From: CAZLGM01 sp964623625
Lineage (GTDB): Bacteria; Desulfobacterota; Desulfobulbia; Desulfobulbales; Desulfocapsaceae
NCBI GenBank assembly: GCA_964623625.1
Contig: CAZUUJ010000001.1
Coordinates: forward strand, 1 to 64,000
Reading direction: 5' to 3'
Length of the DNA: 64,000 nucleotides
Of the stretch, positions 54,213-63,617 are shown piece after piece. Made by a program: the position numbers and the translations under genes. The notes under the pieces were generated by a model that searched no databases, was not told the origin of the DNA, and saw only the letters and a list, made by a program, of their open reading frames with translations. Position 1 is the first letter of the stretch, and each line of letters starts with the position of its first letter.

Positions 54213-54941
54213 CTACGTGTGACTTTCATATACGCCCTCACCCTTCACTAACTCGATTCTTTCAACAACAAAGGTGTTCTCCACTACCTGAAAACGAACA
54301 TTCACATCCCAAAGAGCCATTCCATATGACTGTTTTCCATGCCGCTGTGAAGCCGGTCTGGGATCGAGCGCCAACGTTTCTGCAATAAGCCTTCTGAGAA
54401 CACGATTGTTCTGTTTTTCGTATTGGACACAGAAATCCTCTGCATCCCGAGTAAACTTAATATCCCTGGTGCTGGCCGGCGGAGTAGCAAAACCGTCTGC
54501 ACTGTTTTCTATCAGATCACTGTAGGAAATATAGGGCTTGATATCGACAACCGGAGTTTGATCCAAAAGATCCACACCTGAAAGTTGAAGTATGGTCTTT
54601 TTTCCGGTCAGTACAACCCCGCATAAACGGACAACTGACATTCCAAGGTGATTCGGTCTATGGGGCGAACGGCTTGCAAAAACTCCGACCCGTTTTTTCC
54701 CACCGAGAAACGGTGGTCTGACCGTCGGCTTCCACCCTTGAGACACAGCGTCATGAAAAAAAAATTGAATCCAGATATGGGAAAAATCGTCCAACTCCTT
54801 GACCATTTCAGGACGACTGAACTCTTCGAACAGCTCAAGTCTGGCCGTCGCGGAAGGAACCAGTCCAGGCTGTCTTGGAATACCGAATTTCTCGGGATAG
54901 CAGGAATAAATAATGCCGATCGGCCTGATGGTAAATGTCAT
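54213..54941 (-). CDS. trmO: tRNA (t6A37)-N6-methyltransferase TrmO/TsaA-like
   Basis: 242 residues. Methylates N6-threonylcarbamoyl-A37 of tRNA-Thr. Family patterns: IRPIGIIYSCYPEKFGIPRQ, FSHIWIQFFFH, GGKKRVGVFASRSPHRPNHLGMS and LLDQTPVVDIKPYI. Its last codons (SHT, TAG) abut a MITE whose TA end forms the stop. Confidence 0.9.
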   Translation of the reverse strand: MTFTIRPIGIIYSCYPEKFGIPRQPGLVPSATARLELFEEFSRPEMVKELDDFSHIWIQFFFHDAVSQGWKPTVRPPFLGGKKRVGVFASRSPHRPNHLGMSVVRLCGVVLTGKKTILQLSGVDLLDQTPVVDIKPYISYSDLIENSADGFATPPASTRDIKFTRDAEDFCVQYEKQNNRVLRRLIAETLALDPRPASQRHGKQSYGMALWDVNVRFQVVENTFVVERIELVKGEGVYESHT

Positions 54942-55238
54942 ATCGTTTTACCCAACAAGATGGTTTCAGATGGCTTATACAGTATTCTCATCTACCACGA
55001 TTCGACCCATGTCGACAGAAAAAAATGTACTTGCCTCGCTGACTGTCAGAAAACTGTCACAACATCTTTTCTTTATTTCTACCCCTGAAACGAACCTATA
55101 TAATCAATGTCAAAACACCCAACAGCTGGCAATTAAGGTTTTCAGTGGGTATATTTTTTGTTATACTGCATACCATATTCATTCCAACAAATTATGATCG
55201 GAAACTGTCCCCTCTAACTTTAATTGAATACCACGATT

Positions 55239-55568
55239 ATGGATGACCAGCAAAGAAGAGCCAAGACAAGGTTAAGTTACTCGGCACATGTGCTAATACG
55301 ATCCGAAAACGGAGAACTCGTTAAAGGAATCGCAAGAGATATCAGCCTTGATGCTTTGTATGTGAGCTGTACTCCGGCTTTTGAAGTAGATGAGCGTGTT
55401 AACCTGGAGATTATTCTCATTGGCAACCAGACCGAACTGAATATCAAAGTTCCTGCTAAAGTCAACCGGATTGACCAAGACGGTACGGCAATGAACTTTT
55501 ATGCTCCCTTGGAGTGGTGGCCAATTTTCTCACATTTTCCACTACACAAACTTGAAAACAACAAGTGA
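55239..55568 (+). CDS. PilZ-domain protein (second copy)
   Basis: 109 residues from ATG 55239 (TTG 55224 in frame). RRAKTRLSYSAHV is an RxxxR-like start and ARDISLDALYVSC fits the second PilZ motif loosely. Likely c-di-GMP-responsive. Neither start has a clear ribosome-binding site. Confidence 0.6.
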   Translation: MDDQQRRAKTRLSYSAHVLIRSENGELVKGIARDISLDALYVSCTPAFEVDERVNLEIILIGNQTELNIKVPAKVNRIDQDGTAMNFYAPLEWWPIFSHFPLHKLENNK

Positions 55569-55884
55569 GCAGATTGTAAGATATTCCCTATTCTTCAATC
55601 TCTCGTCTTACCTCTCAGACCTGAGTATTCTGTAGTGCCGTAAATTGTTTCATTTAGCCACCTGATTAGAATAAGATTCTATCAGACTGGAAAAATGAAT
55701 CAGATATTGTACTGCCCGACCTTCACGGTCAGATAAAGACCGACTGAACAGCCATATACGCCATCTCCCAAAGGGGTCCCAGGCAAGTCACCAGGAGTTC
55801 ACCTAAACCATGAGGAACAGGCGATGAATCGAGGCAATGGGCTGGAACTTCTGTTTGATGAAGATGTGTATTCTCGGCAATCAT

Positions 55885-55951
55885 CATTCGGACTTGAGTC
55901 GGAATCCAGAACCAATCTAAAACGCTGGATTCCTGATCAAGCCTGAAATGA
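55885..55951. repeat. Inverted repeat with GGAATCCAG / CTGGATTCC arms
   Basis: About 26-nt imperfect arms (55885-55909 and 55925-55951) share the CTGGATTCC...TCAAG..TGAAATGA pattern that I recall as common extragenic repeats in related genomes. The rest of 55569-56104 shows a decayed, low-confidence hairpin near 55630-55720 and no supported gene. Confidence 0.6.
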
Positions 55952-56104
55952 CATCAATGGGAAGCATCATTCTTTTCAGAAGATGACTGTTCCGGAAAAA
56001 TGGGTGACGTCCTGGATAGTTACAGGTTAGCAGAGCAATAACCCGGAGAGCACCATGAATTGTTTCCAGCCGGAAAATAGTAGGGTGATAAACAAAAAGG
56101 AAAC

Positions 56105-56992
56105 TTAAGGAAGATATTCAGCGGCTTTTACAGCCACTGTCGGCTCTCTGACCAGGTCGAAATGATCATAATCCCAAAAATCGAAACCATGTTTTGCCCC
56201 ATCAATCACCGCTGATTTTTTTGGAACAAGTCCGTCACTGTCTGTCTCGTGGAGAATCGACAAAAGCCGATAACCGAGCATGAGTTCACCGGCCCAGCCG
56301 AAACAGTCCAGACCGTCACAATCCCCACGAATAAGATAAACCGGGCCACCTGCTGTCAGCGGGGTGTCCTCAATAGGAAAGTTGCGGTTGAATCGCTCGA
56401 CGTTTTCAGGCTTCAGATCTTCGATGGCCTCTTCTGCCCCGATAAATAAACCGATCCATTGAAAAGAATCAGCCAGCGGCGAACCATGGTGCGGAGTCCC
56501 CAAAGTAACCAGCGCGGCAACGTGGGATGGGTGACTGTAGCTGTAATGCCGCGAAACAAGTCCGCCCATGCTGTGAGCAATGATCGAGAACGGCAGACGG
56601 AGTCGACCCGATTTGCCTAATTCCTCGATAGCCAGGAAGAGGTTTCGGCTCTGGTTCGCTATCGATTCCGTTCCTCCTCCGTCACCCTTTCCGCCGCAAT
56701 AGGTCACCGTTCGAGCATTGATTGTTTGTTCACGGATCTCAACCGATTTATTCGTATAAATAACAAACACCCGGCCCGATCCCCAGATGGTCAGACAGGC
56801 ATCAAGAAATGACCGGCTCCATCTGTGCTTGTTCCCTAAGCCGTGAACCAGAACCAGATCGTATTCCCGGTCATTTCCCTTGGGTGATACTTCCATTGAC
56901 CGTCGGTTATCTTCAGCCTGTGAAACAATCGATGACAGAATAAAGAGAAATACAACCGAAATAATCCCATACCTTATTCGATGTTTCTTCAT
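56105..56992 (-). CDS. Secreted alpha/beta-hydrolase (lipase-like)
   Basis: 295 residues. Signal peptide about 1-27 (SQAED). PGAP1/lipase-type fold with VLVHGLGNKHRW and the nucleophile elbow IIAHSMGGLVSRHY, then TLGTPHHGSPLAD. The acid and His are probably in DSDGLVPK and the WDYDHFDLV region. Probably a periplasmic or secreted esterase/lipase. Confidence 0.88.
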   Translation of the reverse strand: MKKHRIRYGIISVVFLFILSSIVSQAEDNRRSMEVSPKGNDREYDLVLVHGLGNKHRWSRSFLDACLTIWGSGRVFVIYTNKSVEIREQTINARTVTYCGGKGDGGGTESIANQSRNLFLAIEELGKSGRLRLPFSIIAHSMGGLVSRHYSYSHPSHVAALVTLGTPHHGSPLADSFQWIGLFIGAEEAIEDLKPENVERFNRNFPIEDTPLTAGGPVYLIRGDCDGLDCFGWAGELMLGYRLLSILHETDSDGLVPKKSAVIDGAKHGFDFWDYDHFDLVREPTVAVKAAEYLP

Positions 56993-57230
56993 TTCTCCTT
57001 CTCCTTTGTTTCTGTTGCAACATCATTTTATACATCAATTTAATCTCTTTTCACAAATCAACAATAACCGCATTCAGGCAGTGATTCGATCCATTATGGA
57101 TTTTTCAATACTCTTAACAACCGTATTTCACGGTTGTGATCCCTTGTTATCACTTGCGGACTCTGGTAGTTTTTCTTTTTATTTGTTTGCTTCAGTCACA
57201 CTATTCATTCCGTACTAAAACAGGTTCTCC

Positions 57231-58679
57231 ATGGGTTTCGATATCGAATTGTTTTTACAAACGGCAGCCAGAGAAATAGAAAACAAAAAGGTCCCTGTCG
57301 TCGATCTGATTGCCGTGCAGACAAAAGATCCATACAAAGTGCTGGTTGCCACCATTTTATCTGCCCGGACAAAAGACGAGACCACGGCGGTTGCTGCTGC
57401 CAGATTGTTTAAAGCTGCCCCCGACCTCCAATCCCTTGCGGAGATCCCCCAGACCAAATTGGAAAAACTGATCTATCCGGTCGGCTTTTACCGCAACAAG
57501 GCCTCATTTCTGGCCAAGCTGCCGGATGCCATGAATCAGTTCGACAACATCATTCCCGAAACGATTGAAGAGCTGATCAAACTGCCCGGTGTCGGTCGAA
57601 AAACAGCCAACCTTGTAGTCAGTGTGGCCTTTAAAAAGGATGCTATCTGTGTCGACACCCATGTCCATCGGATCATGAATATATGGGGTTATGTGAATAC
57701 AAAAGATCCACTGGAAACGGAAATGGCCCTACGCGACAAACTGCCCAGACAATTTTGGATCACGGTCAATTCCATTCTTGTTGCCTTTGGTCAGTCGATC
57801 TGCCGTCCTGTGGGCCCTCATTGCGACATCTGCCGATTACAAGCGGATTGCCCGCAGCTCGGGGTCAAACCCAGACGGATTCCTGTTTCAAAGGACAATA
57901 CTCAACCGTTCAAAACACTTATCTCCTGGAACGTCAACGGCATCCGGGCCATTGAGAAGAAGGGGTTCCGCCAGATGGTCAAAGAGCTCGACGCCGACAT
58001 CCTCGCCATTCAGGAGATAAGGGCCCAGCCGGAGCAGCTCTCTGACGGTCTGATCAATATAGACGGCTATTATTCCTTCTGGAACAGTGGCCAAAAAAAG
58101 GGTTACTCCGGGGTGGCAGTCTATTCCCGAAATAAACCGCTTGCAGTCACACGGGGATTCGGCCTCGAAGAATTCGACCGGGAAGGGAGAGTCATCACCC
58201 TCGAATTTAATAACTTTTACCTGGTCAATGTCTACTTTCCAAACAGTGGCGGAGAGTTAAAACGGCTGGATTTCAAGCTCCGATTCAACCGGGAGCTGCA
58301 CGCTTACGGAAAACAACTGGCTGACAAAAAATCGGTGATCATCTGCGGAGACTATAACGTGGCCCATAAACCCATTGATCTGAAAAATCCGAAAACCAAC
58401 GAAACAAACGCCGGTTACACCATTGAAGAGCGTCAATGGATGGATGCTTTTTTAAATGGGGACTTTGTCGACACATTCAGAATGTTCAACAAAGAACCGG
58501 ATAACTACACCTGGTGGAGCTACCGGTTTAACGCACGGGCCAACAACGTCGGCTGGCGCATCGACTATTTCTGTGTTGACACTGGCAGTAAAACCAGGGT
58601 GCAGCATGCAGAAATATTAAGTGATATCATGGGGTCCGATCATTGTCCGGTCAAACTCGACTTTCTCATGGGAAGGTAA
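57231..58679 (+). CDS. Endonuclease III - exonuclease III fusion
   Basis: 482 residues. N-terminal half (1-215) is an Nth glycosylase/AP lyase: HhH with LPGVGRKTANLVVSV (catalytic Lys), VDTHVHRIMN (catalytic Asp) and the [4Fe-4S] motif C-x6-C-x2-C-x5-C (CRPVGPHCDICRLQADC). C-terminal half (about 228-482) is an ExoIII/XthA-type AP endonuclease: ISWNVNGIRA, AIQEIRAQ (usually QETK), GDYNVAH and GSDHCPV. Both active sites look complete, so one protein can remove the oxidised base and cut the AP site. One frame, no shift. Confidence 0.93.
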   Translation: MGFDIELFLQTAAREIENKKVPVVDLIAVQTKDPYKVLVATILSARTKDETTAVAAARLFKAAPDLQSLAEIPQTKLEKLIYPVGFYRNKASFLAKLPDAMNQFDNIIPETIEELIKLPGVGRKTANLVVSVAFKKDAICVDTHVHRIMNIWGYVNTKDPLETEMALRDKLPRQFWITVNSILVAFGQSICRPVGPHCDICRLQADCPQLGVKPRRIPVSKDNTQPFKTLISWNVNGIRAIEKKGFRQMVKELDADILAIQEIRAQPEQLSDGLINIDGYYSFWNSGQKKGYSGVAVYSRNKPLAVTRGFGLEEFDREGRVITLEFNNFYLVNVYFPNSGGELKRLDFKLRFNRELHAYGKQLADKKSVIICGDYNVAHKPIDLKNPKTNETNAGYTIEERQWMDAFLNGDFVDTFRMFNKEPDNYTWWSYRFNARANNVGWRIDYFCVDTGSKTRVQHAEILSDIMGSDHCPVKLDFLMGR

Positions 58680-58728
58680 ATCGCAAGACAATACGTATTT
58701 CGTCGTCGCCAGAGAACAAAGGTAAACT

Positions 58729-59226
58729 ATGAGCCAGATCATCAAAATCAAATGCCCTGAATGCGGCCGTCTCCATACTTCAAACGCCAATCGTTTGTCC
58801 CGCAAAGATGCCGTTATCACCTGCAAACAATGCCACAGTGAAATTTCGGTTAATCACTCCTCACTGTCCTCAAAGCTGCCGAAGATCATTGGTAGAAACA
58901 GCGCTTCCGACAGCAAAAAAGGATCAACCGCTGAAAATCAAGAGAATCAATCCAACACGCTATTCGATGAAATCGAGGTCACCTGGAGTTATGTTCTTCG
59001 AATCTATTGGGCCTGGATGTGGCGTTGTTTTCTTCTTTTTCTGGTTTTTGGCACCCTCTTCGGATTCGGGGTCGGCTTTATCGCCTCAATGCTCAATCTT
59101 ATCAATATCCAGCCGCTTTTTGCCGCCTATGGTCTGGTCGTCAGCCTTATTATCAGCTTTGTTGTTTTAAGAACAATCCTGAAAAAACGGTTCCGTACCT
59201 TCCGGATTGCTTTGATCCGAAATTAG
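58729..59226 (+). CDS. Zinc-ribbon membrane protein
   Basis: 165 residues. N-terminal zinc ribbon (KCPECGRLHTS ... ITCKQCHSE), a polar linker, then two transmembrane helices (about 100-125 and 128-150) and a basic tail. Topology like small envelope regulators or scaffold proteins; no function assigned. Confidence 0.75.
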   Translation: MSQIIKIKCPECGRLHTSNANRLSRKDAVITCKQCHSEISVNHSSLSSKLPKIIGRNSASDSKKGSTAENQENQSNTLFDEIEVTWSYVLRIYWAWMWRCFLLFLVFGTLFGFGVGFIASMLNLINIQPLFAAYGLVVSLIISFVVLRTILKKRFRTFRIALIRN

Positions 59227-59364
59227 TCTGAGTACAATATGATTACCAAACAGTCCTTTTCGCTCTACACGATTATAGGGCCTTGAATTCACCCTACATT
59301 GTAGGTATCTTGAAGGACGGTTTGACCTGTCCACCGCTATTTACACTAATGCCGGTATCATCTC

Positions 59365-60300
59365 ATGAAAAAGAAATTGCTGGACTTTGTTATCTGCCCG
59401 ACCTGCTTACCCGAAGAATACCCTTTTGAGTCGGAGTTGATCAAAGTCGAAGACGATGACCTTATTGAAGCGATTCTGAGGTGCCCTCAATGCTATACCG
59501 TTTTCCATGTCAGACAGGGCATCGCCTTTCTTGATGCTGCCGCAGAACAGTCTAACAACAATAATAAATACGAACTGGACGAGGTTGTTTCTTCCTATCT
59601 CTGGTCTCATTACGGTGATCTTCTAGATGATGAACATGCCTCTGACGCCTATTCCCGATGGGCGGCGATGATGACGCCCCATCCCGGTATTACTCTCGAT
59701 TTAGGAGGTGCTGTCGGCCGCTATACCTTTGAGATGAGTACCAAGTGCGACCTGGCAGTGGGTATTGACAATTCAGTGGCTTTTATCCGAGCGGCCCGAG
59801 AACTGATGAAGAACAGAAAAATCACCTTCCCGCTCAAAATCGAAGGCAACCTAACCCGCGATGTCACAGTTTATCTGCCGGCGGAATGGCGAAGCGACCG
59901 GGTTGACTTCATTGTCGGCGATGCCCAACAGGTCCCTTTCAGGTCCGATAGCTGCGCATCGCTGGCATCACTCAATCTGGTTGATAAAGTCCCCCAACCG
60001 ATCGAACATCTCAAGGAAATGAATCGGGTTGCCACCGAAACTAGCGCCCAGTTTCTACTCTCCGATCCCTTTTCATGGTCAAACGAGGCCGCTGAAAAAG
60101 AAAACTGGCTGGGCGGCACCGATGATGGTCCTTTTGCCGGTAGAGCACAGGAAAATATTTCCAGGTTGCTCAGTGAAGGAGAAGAAGGTTTTACACCTCC
60201 GTGGACAGTGGAAGACACCGGTTCCGTGTGGTGGAAAATCAGAACCCATACCAATCATTACGAACTGATTCAGAGTTGTTTTGTAAAGGCATCAAGATAA
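59365..60300 (+). CDS. Methyltransferase with N-terminal Trm112-like zinc ribbon
   Basis: 311 residues. A zinc-ribbon/Trm112-like module (CPTC about residue 11, RCPQCYTVFHVRQGIAFL) precedes a class I SAM domain with LDLGGAVGRYTFEM and VGIDNSVAFIRAA, and IVGDAQQVPFRSDSCASL. The substrate is unknown. Confidence 0.82.
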   Translation: MKKKLLDFVICPTCLPEEYPFESELIKVEDDDLIEAILRCPQCYTVFHVRQGIAFLDAAAEQSNNNNKYELDEVVSSYLWSHYGDLLDDEHASDAYSRWAAMMTPHPGITLDLGGAVGRYTFEMSTKCDLAVGIDNSVAFIRAARELMKNRKITFPLKIEGNLTRDVTVYLPAEWRSDRVDFIVGDAQQVPFRSDSCASLASLNLVDKVPQPIEHLKEMNRVATETSAQFLLSDPFSWSNEAAEKENWLGGTDDGPFAGRAQENISRLLSEGEEGFTPPWTVEDTGSVWWKIRTHTNHYELIQSCFVKASR

Positions 60301-60334
60301 ATTCTGGAGTCGTGAAAATCCGCTAGCACTGCAT

Positions 60335-60395
60335 CTTTAGTTGATTTCCTCATCTGATATAGCCCACTATTATCAGATGAGGAAATCAACTAAAG
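60335..60395. repeat. Variable-arm hairpin, copy C
   Basis: 24-bp perfect arms (60335-60358, 60372-60395) around loop ATAGCCCACTATT. Flanks CTAGCACTGCATC and CTACAGCACTAT match copies A and B, while the arm core (TTGATTTCCTCATCTGAT) differs. The outer ends resemble TGAAAATCCG rather than the M1 terminus. Confidence 0.85.
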
Positions 60396-60458
60396 CTACA
60401 GCACTATCGAATTTTCATTTGATCTTCATCTGTCTATAGAAATTGAGGTTAAAATATT

Positions 60459-62513
60459 ATGGAAAAACATACCGTTTGCAGACTCTGCTCTTCCTGCTGT
60501 CCGGTCATTGCTGAAATAGAAAACGATAAGTTTATTTCAGCCGAACGAAAATCCTTTGTCGACCGTGAAAAGCGGCTGCGCTGTCCGAGGCTGGCCGCCG
60601 CTGCCGAAATCGTTTACTCGCCTAAACGATTAACTACACCGCTGATTAAAGATCACCAAGCCAACACCTTCAAAGAAGCCTCCTGGGACGAGGCCCTGGG
60701 CTTGGTTGCCGCTAAATTCCATCAATATAAGAATGAACTGGGCGCCCAATCAACAGCCTGGCTGAGAGGTATGGCCGCCGACTGGGGCTCACCCTGGGAT
60801 TATGCCAACCGGCTGATGAATGTCTTCGGCTCGCCCAATACCATCGGCAACGGTTCCATCTGTTTTGTTGCCCGGGAGATGGCCCACACCTACACATACG
60901 GAGCCATGGCCTTTCCCGAAGCCGCCAAAGCCAAGTTGATTCTGGTCTGGGGCAAGCATGACCGAGATACAACCATGGGGGTCGGTGATGCCATTGAACA
61001 TGCTATGGAGATGGGAGCCAAACTGATCGTGGTTGATCCGATCAAGACCACGTTGGCTGCCAAGGCAGACATCTGGCTGCAGATCAAACCGGGACATGAT
61101 GGTCTTCTGGCTATGGCCATGATCAATGAGATCATAACAACCGACTTATATGACAAAGAATTTGTCGAACAGTTTTCCACCGGATTTGATGAACTAAAAG
61201 ATGTTGCCGAAACCTTCCCAGCCGATGAGATTGCCGGGAATATCTGGCTCGACCCTGAAACGATCAAGGAAGCGGCCCGGTTGTATGCCACGACCAAACC
61301 TGCCTGCATCGTCGACGGCAACGGCCTCGATATGCAGCTTGACATGTTCCAGTCAACAAGAGCGGTTGCCCTGCTGCGCGGTCTCACCGGTAACATCGAC
61401 ACCAGCGGCGGCGATGTCCTGCCCCAGCCGATCCCCATTCATAATATCCAAATGGAATCGTCTCTGCCCGGAGATGCTGCACCCATCACAGTGGACTATC
61501 CACTGTTCAACACCTTTCACGAGACCTGGGGAAAACAGGTGCAGTCCTGCGTGGTCGACGCAATTCTCGATGAAAAACCGTATCCGGTGAAAATGGTGGT
61601 CGTCCAGTCCGGCAATCCGGTGGTGACCATGGCCGATTCGACCAGAACTGTTGAGGCCTTTAAAAAGCTCGATTTCCTTGTTGTTATCGACCTGTTCATG
61701 ACCAAGACCGGTGAGCTTGCCGACGTGATCCTGCCGGCTTCAAGCTGCTTTGAAAAGACCCAGCTCAACCGCGCCTCCACCCGGAACAATCCCGTTATCC
61801 TCCAGGACCAGGTCATCAATCCCATTGGTGATTCCCGGCCGGATTGGTGGATCGTGTTCGAACTTGGCCGAAAGCTCGGTTTCGAGGAGGAGTTCCCCTG
61901 GCAGACAGCCGAGGCTGCCATCGATTACCAGCTGGAACCATCAGGCATCACAGTTGATCAGCTCCGGGAAAACCCCGGAGGCATGCGAGTAGAGGATATC
62001 GCCTATACCAAATATAGAGATAAAAGCTTCAACACCCCCAGTGGGAAATTTGAGTTCTTCTCGGAAAAGCTTGCCCAAAACGGTTTTGCCGGCACTCCAT
62101 ATTCCGACGGCTTTCCCGAACACCCAATCAGTTTTTCGGACCTAAAAGAGGATTACCCAATCGTCGGCATCAGCGACGCCCGCGATAACCGGTTCACCAA
62201 CTCACAGTTCAGAGGCATTCTCCGACTCTTAAATGATGAATATGGATGTGTTGTCGATATCAATCCCGACGACTGCAAACAATTGGGCATAAGCAGCGGC
62301 GATCAAGTGAACATTGAAACACCCAGAGGCGCCATCCGAATGAAGGCCAAACAATCCGATGTGGTGCATCCAGGTTCGATACGGATTGCCTGGGGTTGGG
62401 GAGATTATGATTCAAAATACAACCTCAACAGTCTCACCGATGATGACAGACGTAACCCGGTCACCGGCACTCCGTCCCAGCGGACGTTCATGTGCCGGGT
62501 GACCAAGGTGTGA
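60459..62513 (+). CDS. Cytoplasmic molybdopterin oxidoreductase (formate dehydrogenase/PhsA/acetylene hydratase superfamily)
   Basis: 684 residues, no twin-arginine signal. [4Fe-4S] motif C7, C10, C14, C42 (CRLCSSCCPV ... RCPR), bis-MGD enzyme body, and C135 (GNGSICFVAREMAH) as the expected Mo/W ligand; Cys, not Sec. After the last cluster Cys there is Arg rather than the Lys of formate dehydrogenases. C-terminal dinucleotide-binding domain (DVVHPGSIRIAWGWGDYDS). No small-subunit gene is adjacent, so the electron partner and substrate are unknown. Nearest general resemblance is to acetylene hydratase-like or thiosulfate/DMSO reductase catalytic subunits. Confidence 0.88.
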   Translation: MEKHTVCRLCSSCCPVIAEIENDKFISAERKSFVDREKRLRCPRLAAAAEIVYSPKRLTTPLIKDHQANTFKEASWDEALGLVAAKFHQYKNELGAQSTAWLRGMAADWGSPWDYANRLMNVFGSPNTIGNGSICFVAREMAHTYTYGAMAFPEAAKAKLILVWGKHDRDTTMGVGDAIEHAMEMGAKLIVVDPIKTTLAAKADIWLQIKPGHDGLLAMAMINEIITTDLYDKEFVEQFSTGFDELKDVAETFPADEIAGNIWLDPETIKEAARLYATTKPACIVDGNGLDMQLDMFQSTRAVALLRGLTGNIDTSGGDVLPQPIPIHNIQMESSLPGDAAPITVDYPLFNTFHETWGKQVQSCVVDAILDEKPYPVKMVVVQSGNPVVTMADSTRTVEAFKKLDFLVVIDLFMTKTGELADVILPASSCFEKTQLNRASTRNNPVILQDQVINPIGDSRPDWWIVFELGRKLGFEEEFPWQTAEAAIDYQLEPSGITVDQLRENPGGMRVEDIAYTKYRDKSFNTPSGKFEFFSEKLAQNGFAGTPYSDGFPEHPISFSDLKEDYPIVGISDARDNRFTNSQFRGILRLLNDEYGCVVDINPDDCKQLGISSGDQVNIETPRGAIRMKAKQSDVVHPGSIRIAWGWGDYDSKYNLNSLTDDDRRNPVTGTPSQRTFMCRVTKV

Positions 62514-62606
62514 AAGCGTTTCAAAGTTGATAACCACCAGACAACTATGGTAATCTGTATCTACTGATTTTATTTCCTGATCAACTCAACCAAGGCAGAT
62601 ATAGAC

Positions 62607-63113
62607 ATGAAAGCTCAACAACTCCTCTTTCCCCTTTCACTGGTTTTCACTCTTTTCCTTTCCGGTTGTATAGCTACATCCTGTCCCAACTGCGGCCGAC
62701 TGACGACAAACCTCCAGGTCGATCACCAGTTCCAATCCCTACAGGTCCTTGATGATCACAACTATTACTATAACGGTGAAATAGTCGAACCGGATACCCT
62801 CATCGCCATCCACAAAAGCTATACGCTTGATAAAGCCTACGGCTACTGGACCAAAATCGACATCACCCGAAAACAGCTCAAAGAATGGATGTGGATGTTT
62901 AAAACCGTCGAAGGCAACTACGATGAGGACGACCGTATGACCATCATTTACCAGGGCTCTTCTATTCTTGATCCCCAGGGAGGTCAGGTCGGTCTCTATT
63001 ACTCGAAGTATCCCAGCCCGCCTATCCTGTTCCCCGCCCGGAACACAATTACCATCCATCCCCCGCAACCGCCCATCTCAGTCCGGATGATGCAGATGAG
63101 GGATCTGGATTGA
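62607..63113 (+). CDS. Lipoprotein of unknown function
   Basis: 168 residues. Lipobox FLSGC with Cys21, then SCPNCGRL, a beta-rich body and aromatic-rich patches (DHNYYYNGEIV, YGYWTKIDITRKQLKEWMWMF). Pro-rich C-terminus. No family recognised. Confidence 0.7.
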   Translation: MKAQQLLFPLSLVFTLFLSGCIATSCPNCGRLTTNLQVDHQFQSLQVLDDHNYYYNGEIVEPDTLIAIHKSYTLDKAYGYWTKIDITRKQLKEWMWMFKTVEGNYDEDDRMTIIYQGSSILDPQGGQVGLYYSKYPSPPILFPARNTITIHPPQPPISVRMMQMRDLD

Positions 63114-63204
63114 CCAAGGCTCTGCTGATTACCACCAAAGCTTAATTTTCGCTGAAAGAGACGTGGTAGTTTGAGATACCATACTCTTTACATATTGCCT
63201 TGTA

Positions 63205-63226
63205 TATCGTCATAATTGACGATATA
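63205..63226 (+). promoter_or_regulatory. hipBA operator overlapping the promoter
   Basis: Perfect dyad ATATCGTCA-TAAT-TGACGATAT. It lies in the spacer between TTGTAT (63201-63206) and the -10 TATAAT (63224-63229, 17 bp apart), so bound HipB would block RNA polymerase. A half-site (ATGACGAT) follows near 63256. Confidence 0.7.
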
Positions 63227-63275
63227 ATGGTAAATACAATATTAATTCGACAAAAATGACGATTTATTCACCATT

Positions 63276-63617
63276 ATGTTGTCTGCAGACGAAACAATTC
63301 TTCTTGAACTTGGAAAACGGATCGGCAGCTACCGTGTTAACCGGGAGATAACCCAGGCGGAGCTGGCCAGACAGGCCGGTGTTTCTAAACGCACTATTGA
63401 ACGGATTGAAGCAGGATCTTCCGCTCAGATGGTGTCCATCATTCGAATCCTGCGGGTTCTTGGTCTTCTTCAAAATCTGGATCAGCTCGTTCCCGATCCG
63501 GCTGGGCGGCCTATGGCCCTTTTAAGACGACAACAAGAAAAAGTCCGGCAGAGAGCCTCCTCAAAACGAACACCTGGCCGGCCAGAAAGCAAATGGTCCT
63601 GGGGGGAGGAAATATGA
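63276..63617 (+). CDS. HipB-like XRE antitoxin
   Basis: 113 residues. XRE helix-turn-helix (REITQAELARQAGVSKRTIE) with a long basic C-terminal tail (RRQQEKVRQRASSKRTPGR). Overlaps the hipA start by 4 nt (ATGA). Likely represses its own operon through the upstream dyad and neutralises HipA. Confidence 0.88.
   Translation: MLSADETILLELGKRIGSYRVNREITQAELARQAGVSKRTIERIEAGSSAQMVSIIRILRVLGLLQNLDQLVPDPAGRPMALLRRQQEKVRQRASSKRTPGRPESKWSWGEEI

Noticed and set aside
55824..55946. 40-codon ORF with an AGGA-like site
   Set aside because: It runs through an inverted repeat typical of extragenic sequence and has no recognisable product.
1588..60395. Interpretation of the hairpin elements as integron attC sites
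   Set aside because: The expected GTTRRRY/RYYYAAC core sites are absent and there is no integrase or cassette array, although variable complementary arms are reminiscent.
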